Source: UBA1151 sp963579925 | GTDB taxonomy: Bacteria; Chloroflexota; Dehalococcoidia; Lucifugimonadales; Lucifugimonadaceae | DNA length: 17,918 nt | Reading direction: 5' to 3' | Assembly (NCBI GenBank): GCA_963579925.1 | Contig: CAUZJA010000031.1 | Coordinates: 1-17,918, forward strand | In this document: in pieces, positions 1 through 7,076 of the stretch | Layout: each line of letters opens with the position of its first letter | Numbering within the stretch: the stretch's first letter is position 1 | Notes under the pieces: generated by a model | What the model saw: the letters and a program-made list of their open reading frames with translations, nothing else | Database searches by the model: none | Told to the model about the DNA's origin: nothing | Translations under genes and position numbers: made by a program

Positions 1-114
1 TACAAGGCTGCCGATGACGCCAAAGATGGGGAACCAGATGAGCTCTTTGTCCTTCATCAGGACTCGCCAACTCATCTTCATCAGTTCAAAGGTGTGACCA
101 ATGGTGTGAAACAT
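1..114 (-). CDS. Membrane protein, N-terminal fragment (DUF6159-like), cut by window edge
   Basis: The minus strand is open from an ATG at 114 to the window edge, giving 38 residues. The segment has an amphipathic start followed by S-W-R-V-L-M-K-D-K-E-L-I-W-F-P and then a hydrophobic run that begins a membrane helix. This 'rvL.kDkeL..fP' pattern is what I recall from the N-terminus of DUF6159-type bacterial integral membrane proteins, whose function is unknown. A GGAGG lies 14 bases before the ATG, rather far for a ribosome binding site, so the exact start is uncertain. The gene is divergent from the enolase-family gene, sharing the 115-263 intergenic region. Only the first helix is visible, so the family call rests on a short motif. 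Confidence 0.5.
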   Translation of the reverse strand, partial: MFHTIGHTFELMKMSWRVLMKDKELIWFPIFGVIGSLV

Positions 115-166
115 TACGGCAGTAATTGCCTCCGTTATATTTGGCTGAAGCATCAGCACCTACTGG

Positions 167-195
167 CTGACACGCTCGTCAATTAGCAGTACTAT
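167..195 (+). promoter_or_regulatory. Sigma70-type promoter for the enolase-family gene
   Basis: A -35 box CTGACA (167-172; 5 of 6 to TTGACA) is followed by a 17-base spacer and a -10 box TACTAT (190-195; 4 of 6). Transcription would start near 202, leaving a leader of about 60 bases before the ATG at 264. The spacing is ideal. No obvious operator is seen in the leader. Confidence 0.5.
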
Positions 196-263
196 CCCAC
201 AACTTTGATTGAACGCTCGATTTCTGAATACGTCCGATACACCGAAGTGAGAAGGATTTCCTG

Positions 264-1361
264 ATGAAGATTACCAAGGTTGAGATGGAAGTGTACCGAT
301 GGCCCCGCCGCACCCCCATCACGAATGGTCTCTATACATATACACACTCCGGCATAAATGTGATTACCGTTGAGACGGATGAAGGCGTAACTGGAATGGG
401 CATTGGCGCCAGCATTCAGGATGCGCCTGAGGTTGGGGTGGCGATCCTCAACCACATCAAACAGGTGGTCATTGGCAAAGACCCGCTGGATATCGAACGA
501 CACTGGCACGAGATGTGGCGGCCCAAGCTGGTTGGCCGACGGGGTATCACAACCAGGGTGATCGGTGGTCTGGATATCGCGCTTTGGGACCTCAAGGGCA
601 AGATTGCCGGGATGCCCCTTTACAAGTTGCTGGGCGGGTTCACGAACAACGTGCCTGCGTACATCGCCGGCGGCTACTACGAGGAAGGAAAAGGCCTCAA
701 AGAGCTCGCCCAGGAGATGGAAGACAACCTGGAAGTAGGTGCCAAAGCGATGAAGATGAAAGTGGGCGCTGTCTCGATTAACGAGGATGTGGAGCGGGTT
801 CGAGTAGCCCGTGATGCGATTGGCCCCGACATCAAACTGATGGTGGATGCGAACAACGCATACCGGCACTACGAGGCCATTGAGTTCGCACGCAAAGTGG
901 AGAAGTACGACCTCTTCTGGTTTGAAGAGCCGGTGGAGCCGGACGACTACATTGGTCAGGGTGAGATAACCCGGGCGACGTCTGTGCCCATTGCTGCGGG
1001 TGAGAACGAGTACACCCGCTACGGCTTCCGCGACATGATCAACCATCGGGCGGCCGATATCCTCCAGCCAGATGCACTTGTGATGGGTGGCATTACAGAC
1101 TTCATGAAAGTTGCTGCGCTTGCGCAGGCGAACGATCTTGATATTGCCCCGCACGGCGCTCAAGAGGTTCACATTCACCTGGTCTGCGCAATCTCAAACG
1201 GCCTGATTCTTGAGTACTACCGGGAATCTACTGACCCCATGCACGGCAAGATCTATACAGAGACGGTGCAGATCAAAGATGGCAACGTCTACGCACCTGA
1301 TCGGCCGGGGTTGGGACTTGAACTGAACAGGAAGGCGCTGAAGGAGTTCAGAGTCGCTTAA
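264..1361 (+). CDS. Enolase-superfamily, mandelate racemase subgroup enzyme (probable acid-sugar dehydratase or racemase)
   Basis: This 365-residue protein has the superfamily layout: an N-terminal capping domain (about 1-125) and a barrel domain. The first catalytic motif is K164-M-K166. Metal ligands are D195 (in VDANN), E221 (in FEEP) and E247 (in GEN). The His-Asp dyad is D270 and H297 (PHG), and E317 is the likely electrophile. These numbers coincide with those of Pseudomonas putida mandelate racemase, so the full KxK plus His/Asp acid-base set is present. In this family such enzymes abstract the proton alpha to a carboxylate, most often dehydrating sugar acids. The substrate cannot be read from the sequence. 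The start is ATG with AGAAGGA 7 bases upstream. The gene has its own promoter and appears to be monocistronic. Confidence 0.9.
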   Translation: MKITKVEMEVYRWPRRTPITNGLYTYTHSGINVITVETDEGVTGMGIGASIQDAPEVGVAILNHIKQVVIGKDPLDIERHWHEMWRPKLVGRRGITTRVIGGLDIALWDLKGKIAGMPLYKLLGGFTNNVPAYIAGGYYEEGKGLKELAQEMEDNLEVGAKAMKMKVGAVSINEDVERVRVARDAIGPDIKLMVDANNAYRHYEAIEFARKVEKYDLFWFEEPVEPDDYIGQGEITRATSVPIAAGENEYTRYGFRDMINHRAADILQPDALVMGGITDFMKVAALAQANDLDIAPHGAQEVHIHLVCAISNGLILEYYRESTDPMHGKIYTETVQIKDGNVYAPDRPGLGLELNRKALKEFRVA

Positions 1362-1363
1362 AT

Positions 1364-1390
1364 AGGGACTCTTCTTACCCTGCAGTCCCT
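1364..1390 (+). terminator. Stem-loop after the enolase gene, possible terminator
   Basis: An inverted repeat AGGGACT (1364-1370) / AGTCCCT (1384-1390) forms a perfect 7-bp stem with a 13-base loop, starting 2 bases after the stop codon. No T-run follows, so it is not a classic intrinsic terminator; it may instead protect the 3' end. Confidence 0.35.
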
Positions 1391-1448
1391 CATACGCATC
1401 CAACTGAGTGAAATGTGCAGAATAGCCATCTATGAGAATGGCGCTCTG

Positions 1449-1457
1449 TGCTAATCT
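1449..1457 (+). promoter_or_regulatory. Extended -10 promoter candidate for the xdhC operon
   Basis: TGCTAATCT (TG at 1449-1450, hexamer TAATCT at 1452-1457) matches the extended -10 form TGnTATAAT. No good -35 lies 17 bases upstream, which is tolerated in this promoter class. It sits in the 164-base gap between the enolase-family gene and xdhC, giving a leader of about 60 bases. The rest of this gap shows only the stem-loop at 1364-1390. Confidence 0.35.
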
Positions 1458-1525
1458 TGAACTACTGAATTCTCGAAGGAAATTGACTGGTTTCCCATCG
1501 TAAATAGTGAACTGAGGCTTTGGTT

Positions 1526-2659
1526 ATGGAACAGGTCTACAGAGACGCTGTAAGCCAGCTAAAAGACGACAAACCCGTGGTGCTCGCCACCGTCGTAAGA
1601 ACATCGGGATCAACGCCGCAGAAGCCCGGCGCAAAGTTGCTTGTCCGTGAGGATGGCAGCGGTGTGGGCACTCTGGGCGGTGGTTGCGTAGAAGGCGATA
1701 TCTGGTTTGCTGCCAAGATGCTCATGAAGGGCACCGGCGGCGCGCAGATGCGCGACTATGAGCTCAACGAAGATCTCGCGGCAGAAGATGGCCTCGTCTG
1801 CGGCGGCACTATGTATTTCCTTATCGACCCCGTTCGCGACACCGATGATCTGCTTCCGTTCGCAGAGGAGATTGTCTCCGCTTACGACGGCGGAATTCCG
1901 GTAGCTATCGCCAGCGTAGTCAGCGCGCCAGAAGGCTCTGAGGTCACTGTTGGCTCCAAGCTGATGGTGCGCGAAAACGGCACGGCTGAGAGCACCCTCG
2001 GTACGCCAGAGTTGGATGAAGATGCCAGCATGCGTGCCCGCAAGCTCATGGCCATGGGCAAGCAGGAGTACGTCACGCACCCCAGCGGCGTGGAGTATTT
2101 CTTGGAGGCGTACACAACGCCGCCCCGCTTGATCCTTGCCGGTGGCGGCCACGTCAGCAAGGCAATCGCCCCTATCGCAGCAAGCGTTGGATTCAAGATC
2201 TCCGTGATCGACGATCGACCTGAGTTCGCAAACGCAGAACGATTCCCAGAGGCCGATCAGGTCTACAACGAAGATTTTGTTGACGCGATCAACCGTCTTC
2301 CGATCAACGCCAATACATTCATAGTCATTGCCACCCGCGGCCACCGCTACGACGCAGTGGCTACGGAAGCCGCTGCGCAATCGAAAGCCAGCTACGTTGC
2401 ACTGCTCGGCAGCAAGCGCAAGACGATCCTCATCTACGAGTCGCTGATCGAGCGTGGCATGTCCATGGACAGAGTTCGTGACCTGCGTTCGCCAACAGGC
2501 CTGGACATTCAGGCGCGAACGCCGGAAGAGATCGCCGTGAGCATCGTCGCTGAGATGCTGATGTTCCGACTTGGCGGTGATGGCCGTCCAATGAAGCTTG
2601 AAGAGCGTCACCTGCAACGGATTCAGTCGAAGTCTGCCGCCACGGCAGCTGCCGACTAA
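1526..2659 (+). CDS. xdhC: XdhC/CoxF-family molybdenum cofactor maturation factor
   Basis: XdhC proteins bind molybdenum cofactor, help its sulfuration and deliver it to xanthine-dehydrogenase/CO-dehydrogenase-type hydroxylases in the cytoplasm. Both family domains are visible in 377 residues. The N-terminal XdhC/CoxI domain has the TSGSTPQKPGAK segment (26-37), GTLGGGCVEG (48-57, with C54) and LVCGG (90-94, with C92). The C-terminal Rossmann domain starts at LILAGGGHVSKA (202 onward) and continues with DDRPEFAN and the ALLGSKRK segment. I place the start at ATG 1526, with GAGG 8 bases upstream; an in-frame TTG at 1520 is the alternative. It is followed after 32 bases by a MobA-like gene, supporting a joint cofactor role. 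The client molybdoenzyme is not in this window. Confidence 0.88.
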   Translation: MEQVYRDAVSQLKDDKPVVLATVVRTSGSTPQKPGAKLLVREDGSGVGTLGGGCVEGDIWFAAKMLMKGTGGAQMRDYELNEDLAAEDGLVCGGTMYFLIDPVRDTDDLLPFAEEIVSAYDGGIPVAIASVVSAPEGSEVTVGSKLMVRENGTAESTLGTPELDEDASMRARKLMAMGKQEYVTHPSGVEYFLEAYTTPPRLILAGGGHVSKAIAPIAASVGFKISVIDDRPEFANAERFPEADQVYNEDFVDAINRLPINANTFIVIATRGHRYDAVATEAAAQSKASYVALLGSKRKTILIYESLIERGMSMDRVRDLRSPTGLDIQARTPEEIAVSIVAEMLMFRLGGDGRPMKLEERHLQRIQSKSAATAAAD

Positions 2660-2691
2660 GTTCTTCACTTGAACCGCACGGAGCTGGACCG

Positions 2692-3300
2692 TTGACGGTT
2701 TGCGCAATCATCCTGGCTGCTGGTGAGTCGTCTCGAATGGGGACGCTCAAGCCTCTGCTCGACTGGTTTGGCGCCCCCCTTGTGCAGCGCCAGATCGAAT
2801 CGCTCACAGCCGGTGGAGCAGACGAGGTCTTTGTCGTGACGGGCAATCGCGCATACGAGGTACAGGAAGCCGTACGAGGCGCGTCTGTCCAGAGCGTCAT
2901 CAATCCTCACTACAAAGAAGGCAAATCAACCTCAATTAAAGCTGGACTGGCCGCTTTGCCAGAGTCCACTACTACAGTCATGCTCCTGGCAGTCGACCAG
3001 CCGAGGCCCGCCTGGCTCATCGAAAAGACTTTGAAGTCACACCTTCAAGAGAAGGCGCTAATTTCTTGTCCCCGGTTTGATGGACACGGTGGGCACCCGC
3101 TGATATTTGATGGCTCATTGCGGCTGGAACTAGATACCATTTCAGAGGAATCACAGGGCGTCCGCAGAGTGATGAAGGCGCACGCAGATGAGATCAACTG
3201 GGTTCCCATTGACTCCGCCATCGCTCGTATGGATATGAACACGCCAGAGGCTTACGAGGCAGCGAAAGACGCCTACGGCGGACCTGAAGGCTCGGCGTGA
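2692..3300 (+). CDS. MobA/MocA-like nucleotidyltransferase (probable molybdopterin cytidylyltransferase)
   Basis: This 202-residue NTP-transferase-fold protein carries the nucleotide-binding signature LAAGESSRMG (8-17), the metal-binding VDQP (D102) and the GHGGHP motif (131-136). These fit the MocA branch, which attaches CMP to molybdopterin to make the dinucleotide cofactor of xanthine-dehydrogenase-type enzymes. The alternative is a MobA-type GMP transfer or another small-molecule nucleotidyltransferase; the xdhC neighbour favours MocA. The start codon is TTG with GGAG 8 bases upstream, and the conserved N-terminus begins at that point. The stop codon overlaps the GTG of the next gene by 4 bases, so translation of the two is probably coupled. 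Confidence 0.82.
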   Translation: MTVCAIILAAGESSRMGTLKPLLDWFGAPLVQRQIESLTAGGADEVFVVTGNRAYEVQEAVRGASVQSVINPHYKEGKSTSIKAGLAALPESTTTVMLLAVDQPRPAWLIEKTLKSHLQEKALISCPRFDGHGGHPLIFDGSLRLELDTISEESQGVRRVMKAHADEINWVPIDSAIARMDMNTPEAYEAAKDAYGGPEGSA

Positions 3301-4493
3301 CACAAACGATTGAGTCGGCGCAGCAGTATCTTCGCGGCGCAAATATAGACGGCTGGCTGCTCCGGGACTACTTCGACGCCAATCCCATCTTCTGGAACGT
3401 TCTGGGCGGGCACGCTAACAATGTCACTCGCCCCTGCTGGCTGTTCATTCCGGCAGAAGGTGAGCCAACGCTTCTGGCACATGGTGTGGACGCGGGCCGG
3501 TTCGCTGAGATGTGGGATAAACTAGGCGAATCAACCGCCACAGTAACGCCCTACTCCAGCCGAGATTCTCTGGTGGGCGAACTCACATCGTTGCTATCGA
3601 AAGCCACCACCATCGCGATGGAGTACTCGCCAGAGGGCGCTCTTCCACGAGTTGGCAGGACTGATGCAGGCTCTGTCGAGCTAATTCGCAGTCTTGGCGT
3701 CGAAGTCGTCAGCTCCGGCAACGCCCTCCAGCACGCTACGGAGCGCTGGTCGCTAGAGCAGCTCGATTCACACAGATACGCCGCCGAGCGACTGACAACA
3801 ATCATCCACAACGCGTTCGACTTCGTTTCTGAAAACATCAATTGGAAACTCACCGAGCATGATCTAGCTGAGTTCATTCGCGGACGGTTTGATGGACTGG
3901 ACCTCACCACAACAGACGGTCCAGCGGTTGCCGTGAACGCGCACTCGTCAGATCCGCACTACGAGCCGCAGCCCGCAGGGAGCGCTGTTCTCCGACGCGG
4001 AAGCTGGCTGTTGATCGACCTGTGGGCGCGCAAAAAGGACATGGCCGACTCCATGTACGCAGATATCACCTGGACGGCGTTTCTTGGCGATACACCATCG
4101 CCCGAGCACCACCGTGTGTTCGATGCGGTGATCAGCGGCCGTGACGCGGCGGTAGAGCTGATTGAAGCACGAATAACGTCAGGTGATCCAATCGAAGGCT
4201 GGGAAGCTGATCGACGAGCCAGAGATGTGATCTCAGCCGCTGGATTCGGCGACGAATTCATCCACCGACTCGGCCACAGCCTGGGCCGAACCGTTCACAG
4301 CAATGCTGTGAATCTTGACGATTGGGAGACCCACGATACCCGCAACCTGGCCTCCGGCCTTGGTGTGACCGTAGAGCCGGGCATTTACACCGGAGAATTC
4401 GGCGTGCGATCAGAGATTGATCTGTACATCGGCGAAGGTTCGGTGGAGATCACCACGGACCAGCAAACGGAGATTTATCTGATCGACGTTTAG
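3297..4493 (+). CDS. M24-family metallopeptidase (Xaa-Pro peptidase-like)
   Basis: The 398-residue protein has the two-domain build of aminopeptidase P/prolidase: a creatinase-like N-terminal domain (about 1-150) and a pita-bread catalytic domain. The five expected metal ligands are visible: D241 (IDLW), D256 (ADITWT), H327 (GHSLG), E360 (VEPGIY) and E373 (RSEID). The D241-D256 spacing is a few residues longer than usual because of an insertion rich in charged residues. No signal peptide is seen, so it should act in the cytoplasm, either trimming proline-containing peptides or cleaving C-N bonds in small molecules, as creatinase relatives do. The GTG start overlaps the previous stop and has GAAGG 6 bases upstream. 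It is the last gene of the xdhC operon and meets the convergent gene 18 bases later. Confidence 0.88.
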   Translation: MTQTIESAQQYLRGANIDGWLLRDYFDANPIFWNVLGGHANNVTRPCWLFIPAEGEPTLLAHGVDAGRFAEMWDKLGESTATVTPYSSRDSLVGELTSLLSKATTIAMEYSPEGALPRVGRTDAGSVELIRSLGVEVVSSGNALQHATERWSLEQLDSHRYAAERLTTIIHNAFDFVSENINWKLTEHDLAEFIRGRFDGLDLTTTDGPAVAVNAHSSDPHYEPQPAGSAVLRRGSWLLIDLWARKKDMADSMYADITWTAFLGDTPSPEHHRVFDAVISGRDAAVELIEARITSGDPIEGWEADRRARDVISAAGFGDEFIHRLGHSLGRTVHSNAVNLDDWETHDTRNLASGLGVTVEPGIYTGEFGVRSEIDLYIGEGSVEITTDQQTEIYLIDV

Positions 4494-4511
4494 GTGGCCA
4501 GACGCGAGATC

Positions 4512-5465
4512 CTAACTCCCCACCTTGGTGCCAATCCCCTGCTCTAACGCCTGCTGGTAGACCCACTCGCCTACTGCGATGTCTTCCAGCGCGACGCCCT
4601 GTGACTCAAACAGCGTGACGTCGTCTTTGAATTCACGGCTTGTGATGACTCCTCCGACAACGTCGGATAGTGGCTTCACCTGCGACCACATCAGATGGCC
4701 GGATTCGACTGCTCGCATCAGATCGGCGCACTCGATCTTCGCTTGATCGACGTCGTCTGTGGCGATGGTGTTTGCCGCCGTTACGGCTCTGGTGTCCAGT
4801 TCACGCTTCAGCCAACTGTTGGCGCCGGCTGCGTTGATGTGTACACCTTTCGCCACGTGATCGCCGAGCAGGACCGGTTCCGTGGCGTTTGTGACCACGA
4901 TCACTACATCTGCGCCGTCGACTGCGGCCTCGACCGAATCAACTGGGGCGACGCTCATCTCGAGGTCGGTTGTCATTGCGTTGGCGAAACCCTTGCGGTT
5001 TTCTGCGGAGCGCGAATGGACCCGTGCAGAAGTTATCGGCAGCGCTGATGCGACCGCCTCAAGTTGTGTACGAGCCTGATAGCCGGAACCGAGCACGGCC
5101 ACGACGCTGGATTCAGGACGTGCCATGTATTTAGAGGCAAGTCCACTTGCAGCGCCCGTTCTGATCTGGCCCATGCGATTGGCTTCTATGATTGCCAGCA
5201 GACCTTCCCCACGGGTGCTGTACACCAGCACATGAAATCCAACCCCACCTGATGCGGCGGTGTACGACTTCTGCCCCACTACGCCCTTCTCATGCCATGC
5301 TGAAGACATCAGGTTGTAGCTGCCTCGATTTAGAGGGATACGCGAGCGAGGTGTGTTGACTGCCTTGCCAGCTGCCTGGGCTTTGAACGCCTCATCGAGG
5401 AGGTCTACGGCCTTTGGCACGGTGAGAAGTCGGTTGACGTCGGATTCGGTTAGGTAAAGCGGCAC
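4512..5465 (-). CDS. Ornithine cyclodeaminase / mu-crystallin family protein
   Basis: The 317-residue protein matches this NAD(P)-binding family along its length. K66 (VGQKSY) sits where the family's catalytic Lys is found, RTGAASGLAS spans 102-111, the Rossmann motif GSGYQA spans 126-131, and GANSWLKRELD lies at 214-224. A C-terminal TLFESQGVALED segment is typical of the family. Members include ornithine cyclodeaminase, alanine dehydrogenase, ketimine reductases and opine-forming enzymes, so the substrate cannot be assigned. The start is GTG with GGAG 10 bases upstream. It follows thiD by 21 bases on the same strand, so it is probably the third gene of a tenA-thiD operon. No link to thiamin chemistry is established for this family. 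Confidence 0.85.
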   Translation of the reverse strand: MPLYLTESDVNRLLTVPKAVDLLDEAFKAQAAGKAVNTPRSRIPLNRGSYNLMSSAWHEKGVVGQKSYTAASGGVGFHVLVYSTRGEGLLAIIEANRMGQIRTGAASGLASKYMARPESSVVAVLGSGYQARTQLEAVASALPITSARVHSRSAENRKGFANAMTTDLEMSVAPVDSVEAAVDGADVVIVVTNATEPVLLGDHVAKGVHINAAGANSWLKRELDTRAVTAANTIATDDVDQAKIECADLMRAVESGHLMWSQVKPLSDVVGGVITSREFKDDVTLFESQGVALEDIAVGEWVYQQALEQGIGTKVGS

Positions 5466-5486
5466 GGTAGCTTGTCTCCAATGTTC

Positions 5487-6305
5487 CTATGAGTTTTGGT
5501 CGTAAGCGTGAAAGTGGTTGAGTGGTCCGTGACCCTGGCCAATGGGGTAGGCGCATCTGATGGCCTCGGTCACGTACTCCTTGGCGGCCTGAACCGCAGC
5601 AAATACATCGTCGCCTTTCGCCAGACCGCTGGCGATGGCCGACGAGAACGTGCAGCCGGTGCCATGTGTGTTCTGGGTATCCATTCGTCTGGCCGAGAAC
5701 TTATGGAACTCAGCGCCGTCGAAGAGTACGTCTGTGGACTGCTCGCCCGAAGCGTGGCCACCTTTGATGATCACGAACTTTGCCCCGAGATCATGAACTT
5801 CTCGTGCTGCGGTTTCCACGGCAGCTTGATCTTCGATCTTCTTGCCAGTGAGCACCTCGGCCTCAGGGATATTGGGCGTGACGACTAACGATAGTGGAAT
5901 AAGTTCGATTTTGAGCGCTGCGTTCGCGTCCTCACGCAGAAGTCGTGCGCCGGACGCTGCGATCATCACAGGATCGACTACGAGATTGGTGATGCCGTGC
6001 TGTCGAATGCCTGCCGACACGATCTCAATAATCTCTGTGCTAGAAAGCATGCCCGTTTTTACTGCGTGTGCGCCGATATCGCTCATCACGGCGTCGATCT
6101 GCTTTGCAATCACATCGCCGTTGATCTCCTGAACGGCATCTACGGACAGTGTGTTTTGAGCAGTCACGGCGGTGATTACGCTGGTTCCGTAGACCCTGAA
6201 CGCGGCAAACGTCTTCAGATCGGCCTGGATCCCTGCGCCACCGCCTGAATCGGAGCCTGCGATCGTTAGCGCTTTAGGCCTGTCGTTTGCTTTGAGGTTG
6301 CTCAC
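5487..6305 (-). CDS. thiD: Hydroxymethylpyrimidine/phosphomethylpyrimidine kinase ThiD
   Basis: ThiD phosphorylates HMP and then HMP-phosphate to HMP-pyrophosphate for thiamin assembly in the cytoplasm. The 272-residue ribokinase-like protein shows GSDSGGGAGIQADLK (17-31), the TPNIPEAE segment (143-150), KGGH (181-184) and the anion hole/catalytic GTGC (215-218, C218). The C-terminal GQGHGPLNHF segment is typical of bacterial ThiD. The length is normal for the single-domain enzyme; there is no ThiE fusion. The start is GTG with GGAG 7 bases upstream, overlapping the tenA stop codon, so the two genes are translationally coupled. Confidence 0.95.
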   Translation of the reverse strand: MSNLKANDRPKALTIAGSDSGGGAGIQADLKTFAAFRVYGTSVITAVTAQNTLSVDAVQEINGDVIAKQIDAVMSDIGAHAVKTGMLSSTEIIEIVSAGIRQHGITNLVVDPVMIAASGARLLREDANAALKIELIPLSLVVTPNIPEAEVLTGKKIEDQAAVETAAREVHDLGAKFVIIKGGHASGEQSTDVLFDGAEFHKFSARRMDTQNTHGTGCTFSSAIASGLAKGDDVFAAVQAAKEYVTEAIRCAYPIGQGHGPLNHFHAYDQNS

Positions 6306-6943
6306 GATGATTCTCCGCCCATGTATGAGGCGTTCCAGAAGTTGATCTCGAAATCTAGTGCTATCAGGAACACTGATTCAACTTGTTCCGTCATCTCTCC
6401 AACCTGTCCCGTCAAAAAAGCCACGAATTCTCCAAGAACTGCGTCTGTGTGCAAGTCAATCCATCCTTGATACAACTCGTCACTTGGACTCGCACCTTCT
6501 GAAGTCAGTCGCTGACCCCAGTCAAGGTACACGCCTTCGGTCACCGCAAGCACTGTGCTGATCTCGCTCCACGAGCCCTCATACCCAACTTTCATCAAGA
6601 ACTCTGAGAACTCTCGAATCACGTCGTTGGCTGTAGCTGCGTGATATTCCGATGGATCAACGTCGAGCAGATCGAACGCCGTCTGGAACAATGCGTCTTC
6701 AGCGCCAAGCAGGTTGGACAGGAATGCGTGAATCGGTCGTGCCTCAACTAGACCTGGTGACTTGGCAATTGCCAGTGCTGCGAATCTTGCGAGATCAACC
6801 ACGAACACGTAGTCCTGTATGAAGTAGTCCCGAAAGACTGCTCGATCCAGAGTTCCATCGCCCAACTCAGCGATGAATCTATGTCGTGTCGCCTCAACCC
6901 ACTTTTCAGTGTGGCGCTGTTTTAGCAGCTCAATGGTATTCAT
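6302..6943 (-). CDS. tenA: TenA-family thiamin pyrimidine salvage protein, Cys-lacking type
   Basis: The 213-residue all-helical protein aligns by eye with Bacillus subtilis TenA. D44 (QDY), Y139 and the C-terminal E199 (FEINFW) match its active-site residues. The position of the nucleophilic Cys135 holds Thr135, followed by Glu136. This resembles the TenA_E class, which lacks the Cys and in plants hydrolyses amino-HMP and its N-formyl derivative to HMP. The partner ThiD overlaps its stop, giving a direct salvage route. I prefer ATG 6943 because the conserved sequence begins there; an in-frame TTG at 6952 is possible, and neither has a clear ribosome binding site. I find no TPP-riboswitch signature upstream. 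Confidence 0.9.
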   Translation of the reverse strand: MNTIELLKQRHTEKWVEATRHRFIAELGDGTLDRAVFRDYFIQDYVFVVDLARFAALAIAKSPGLVEARPIHAFLSNLLGAEDALFQTAFDLLDVDPSEYHAATANDVIREFSEFLMKVGYEGSWSEISTVLAVTEGVYLDWGQRLTSEGASPSDELYQGWIDLHTDAVLGEFVAFLTGQVGEMTEQVESVFLIALDFEINFWNASYMGGESS

Positions 6944-7008
6944 TGCGTGCAATCATCGGCCGTAATCTGGCCTTAGTCCAGCGCCAGTACTTAAAGAGGT
7001 GAAGAGCC

Positions 7009-7017
7009 TGTTACTAT
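7009..7017 (+). promoter_or_regulatory. Extended -10 promoter candidate for the SMP-30 pair
   Basis: TGTTACTAT contains TG, one base, and TACTAT, and is followed by CCC. The same TACTATCCC string occurs at 190-198 in the enolase promoter. No convincing -35 is present. The leader to ATG 7077 would be about 55 bases. Confidence 0.35.
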
Positions 7018-7039
7018 CCCGCTGCCTGCTGAACAGCAA
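7011..7039 (-). promoter_or_regulatory. tenA: Candidate promoter for tenA-thiD operon
   Basis: On the minus strand, TTGCTG (7039-7034) and TAGTAA (7016-7011) are separated by 17 bases. The -10 is only a fair match. The element overlaps the plus-strand extended -10 at 7009-7017, so the two divergent promoters would compete if both are real. Confidence 0.3.
7027..7038. repeat. Short palindrome in the divergent tenA/SMP-30 control region
   Basis: TGCTG-AA-CAGCA has 5-bp arms. It overlaps the proposed -35 of the tenA promoter and lies just downstream of the proposed SMP-30 -10. It could be a small operator, but such a short palindrome may occur by chance. Confidence 0.25.
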
Positions 7040-7047
7040 GTAAAGCC

Positions 7048-7065
7048 AAATACTGCAAAATACTG
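7048..7065 (+). repeat. Tandem AAATACTG direct repeat upstream of the SMP-30 gene
   Basis: Two copies of AAATACTG begin exactly 10 bases apart (7048 and 7058), one helical turn, just before the AAAGG ribosome binding site of the lactonase gene. This spacing suits a protein binding site, or it may be simple sequence. Confidence 0.3.
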
Positions 7066-7076
7066 AAAGGTCAAAG

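Noticed and set aside
192..1178. Long minus-strand open frame opposite the enolase-family gene
   Set aside because: It gives a protein with no recognisable motifs and lies antisense to a gene with a complete active site; it is a codon-bias shadow.
1610..2707. Long minus-strand open frame opposite xdhC
   Set aside because: No family features are visible and it overlaps a clearly real gene; treated as a shadow.
4494..4511. Terminator between the convergent M24 and cyclodeaminase-like genes
   Set aside because: The 18-base gap has no inverted repeat or T-run.
6944..7076. A second TPP riboswitch before tenA
   Set aside because: No CTGAGA or CCTGATC-TAATGC blocks on the minus strand of this gap.
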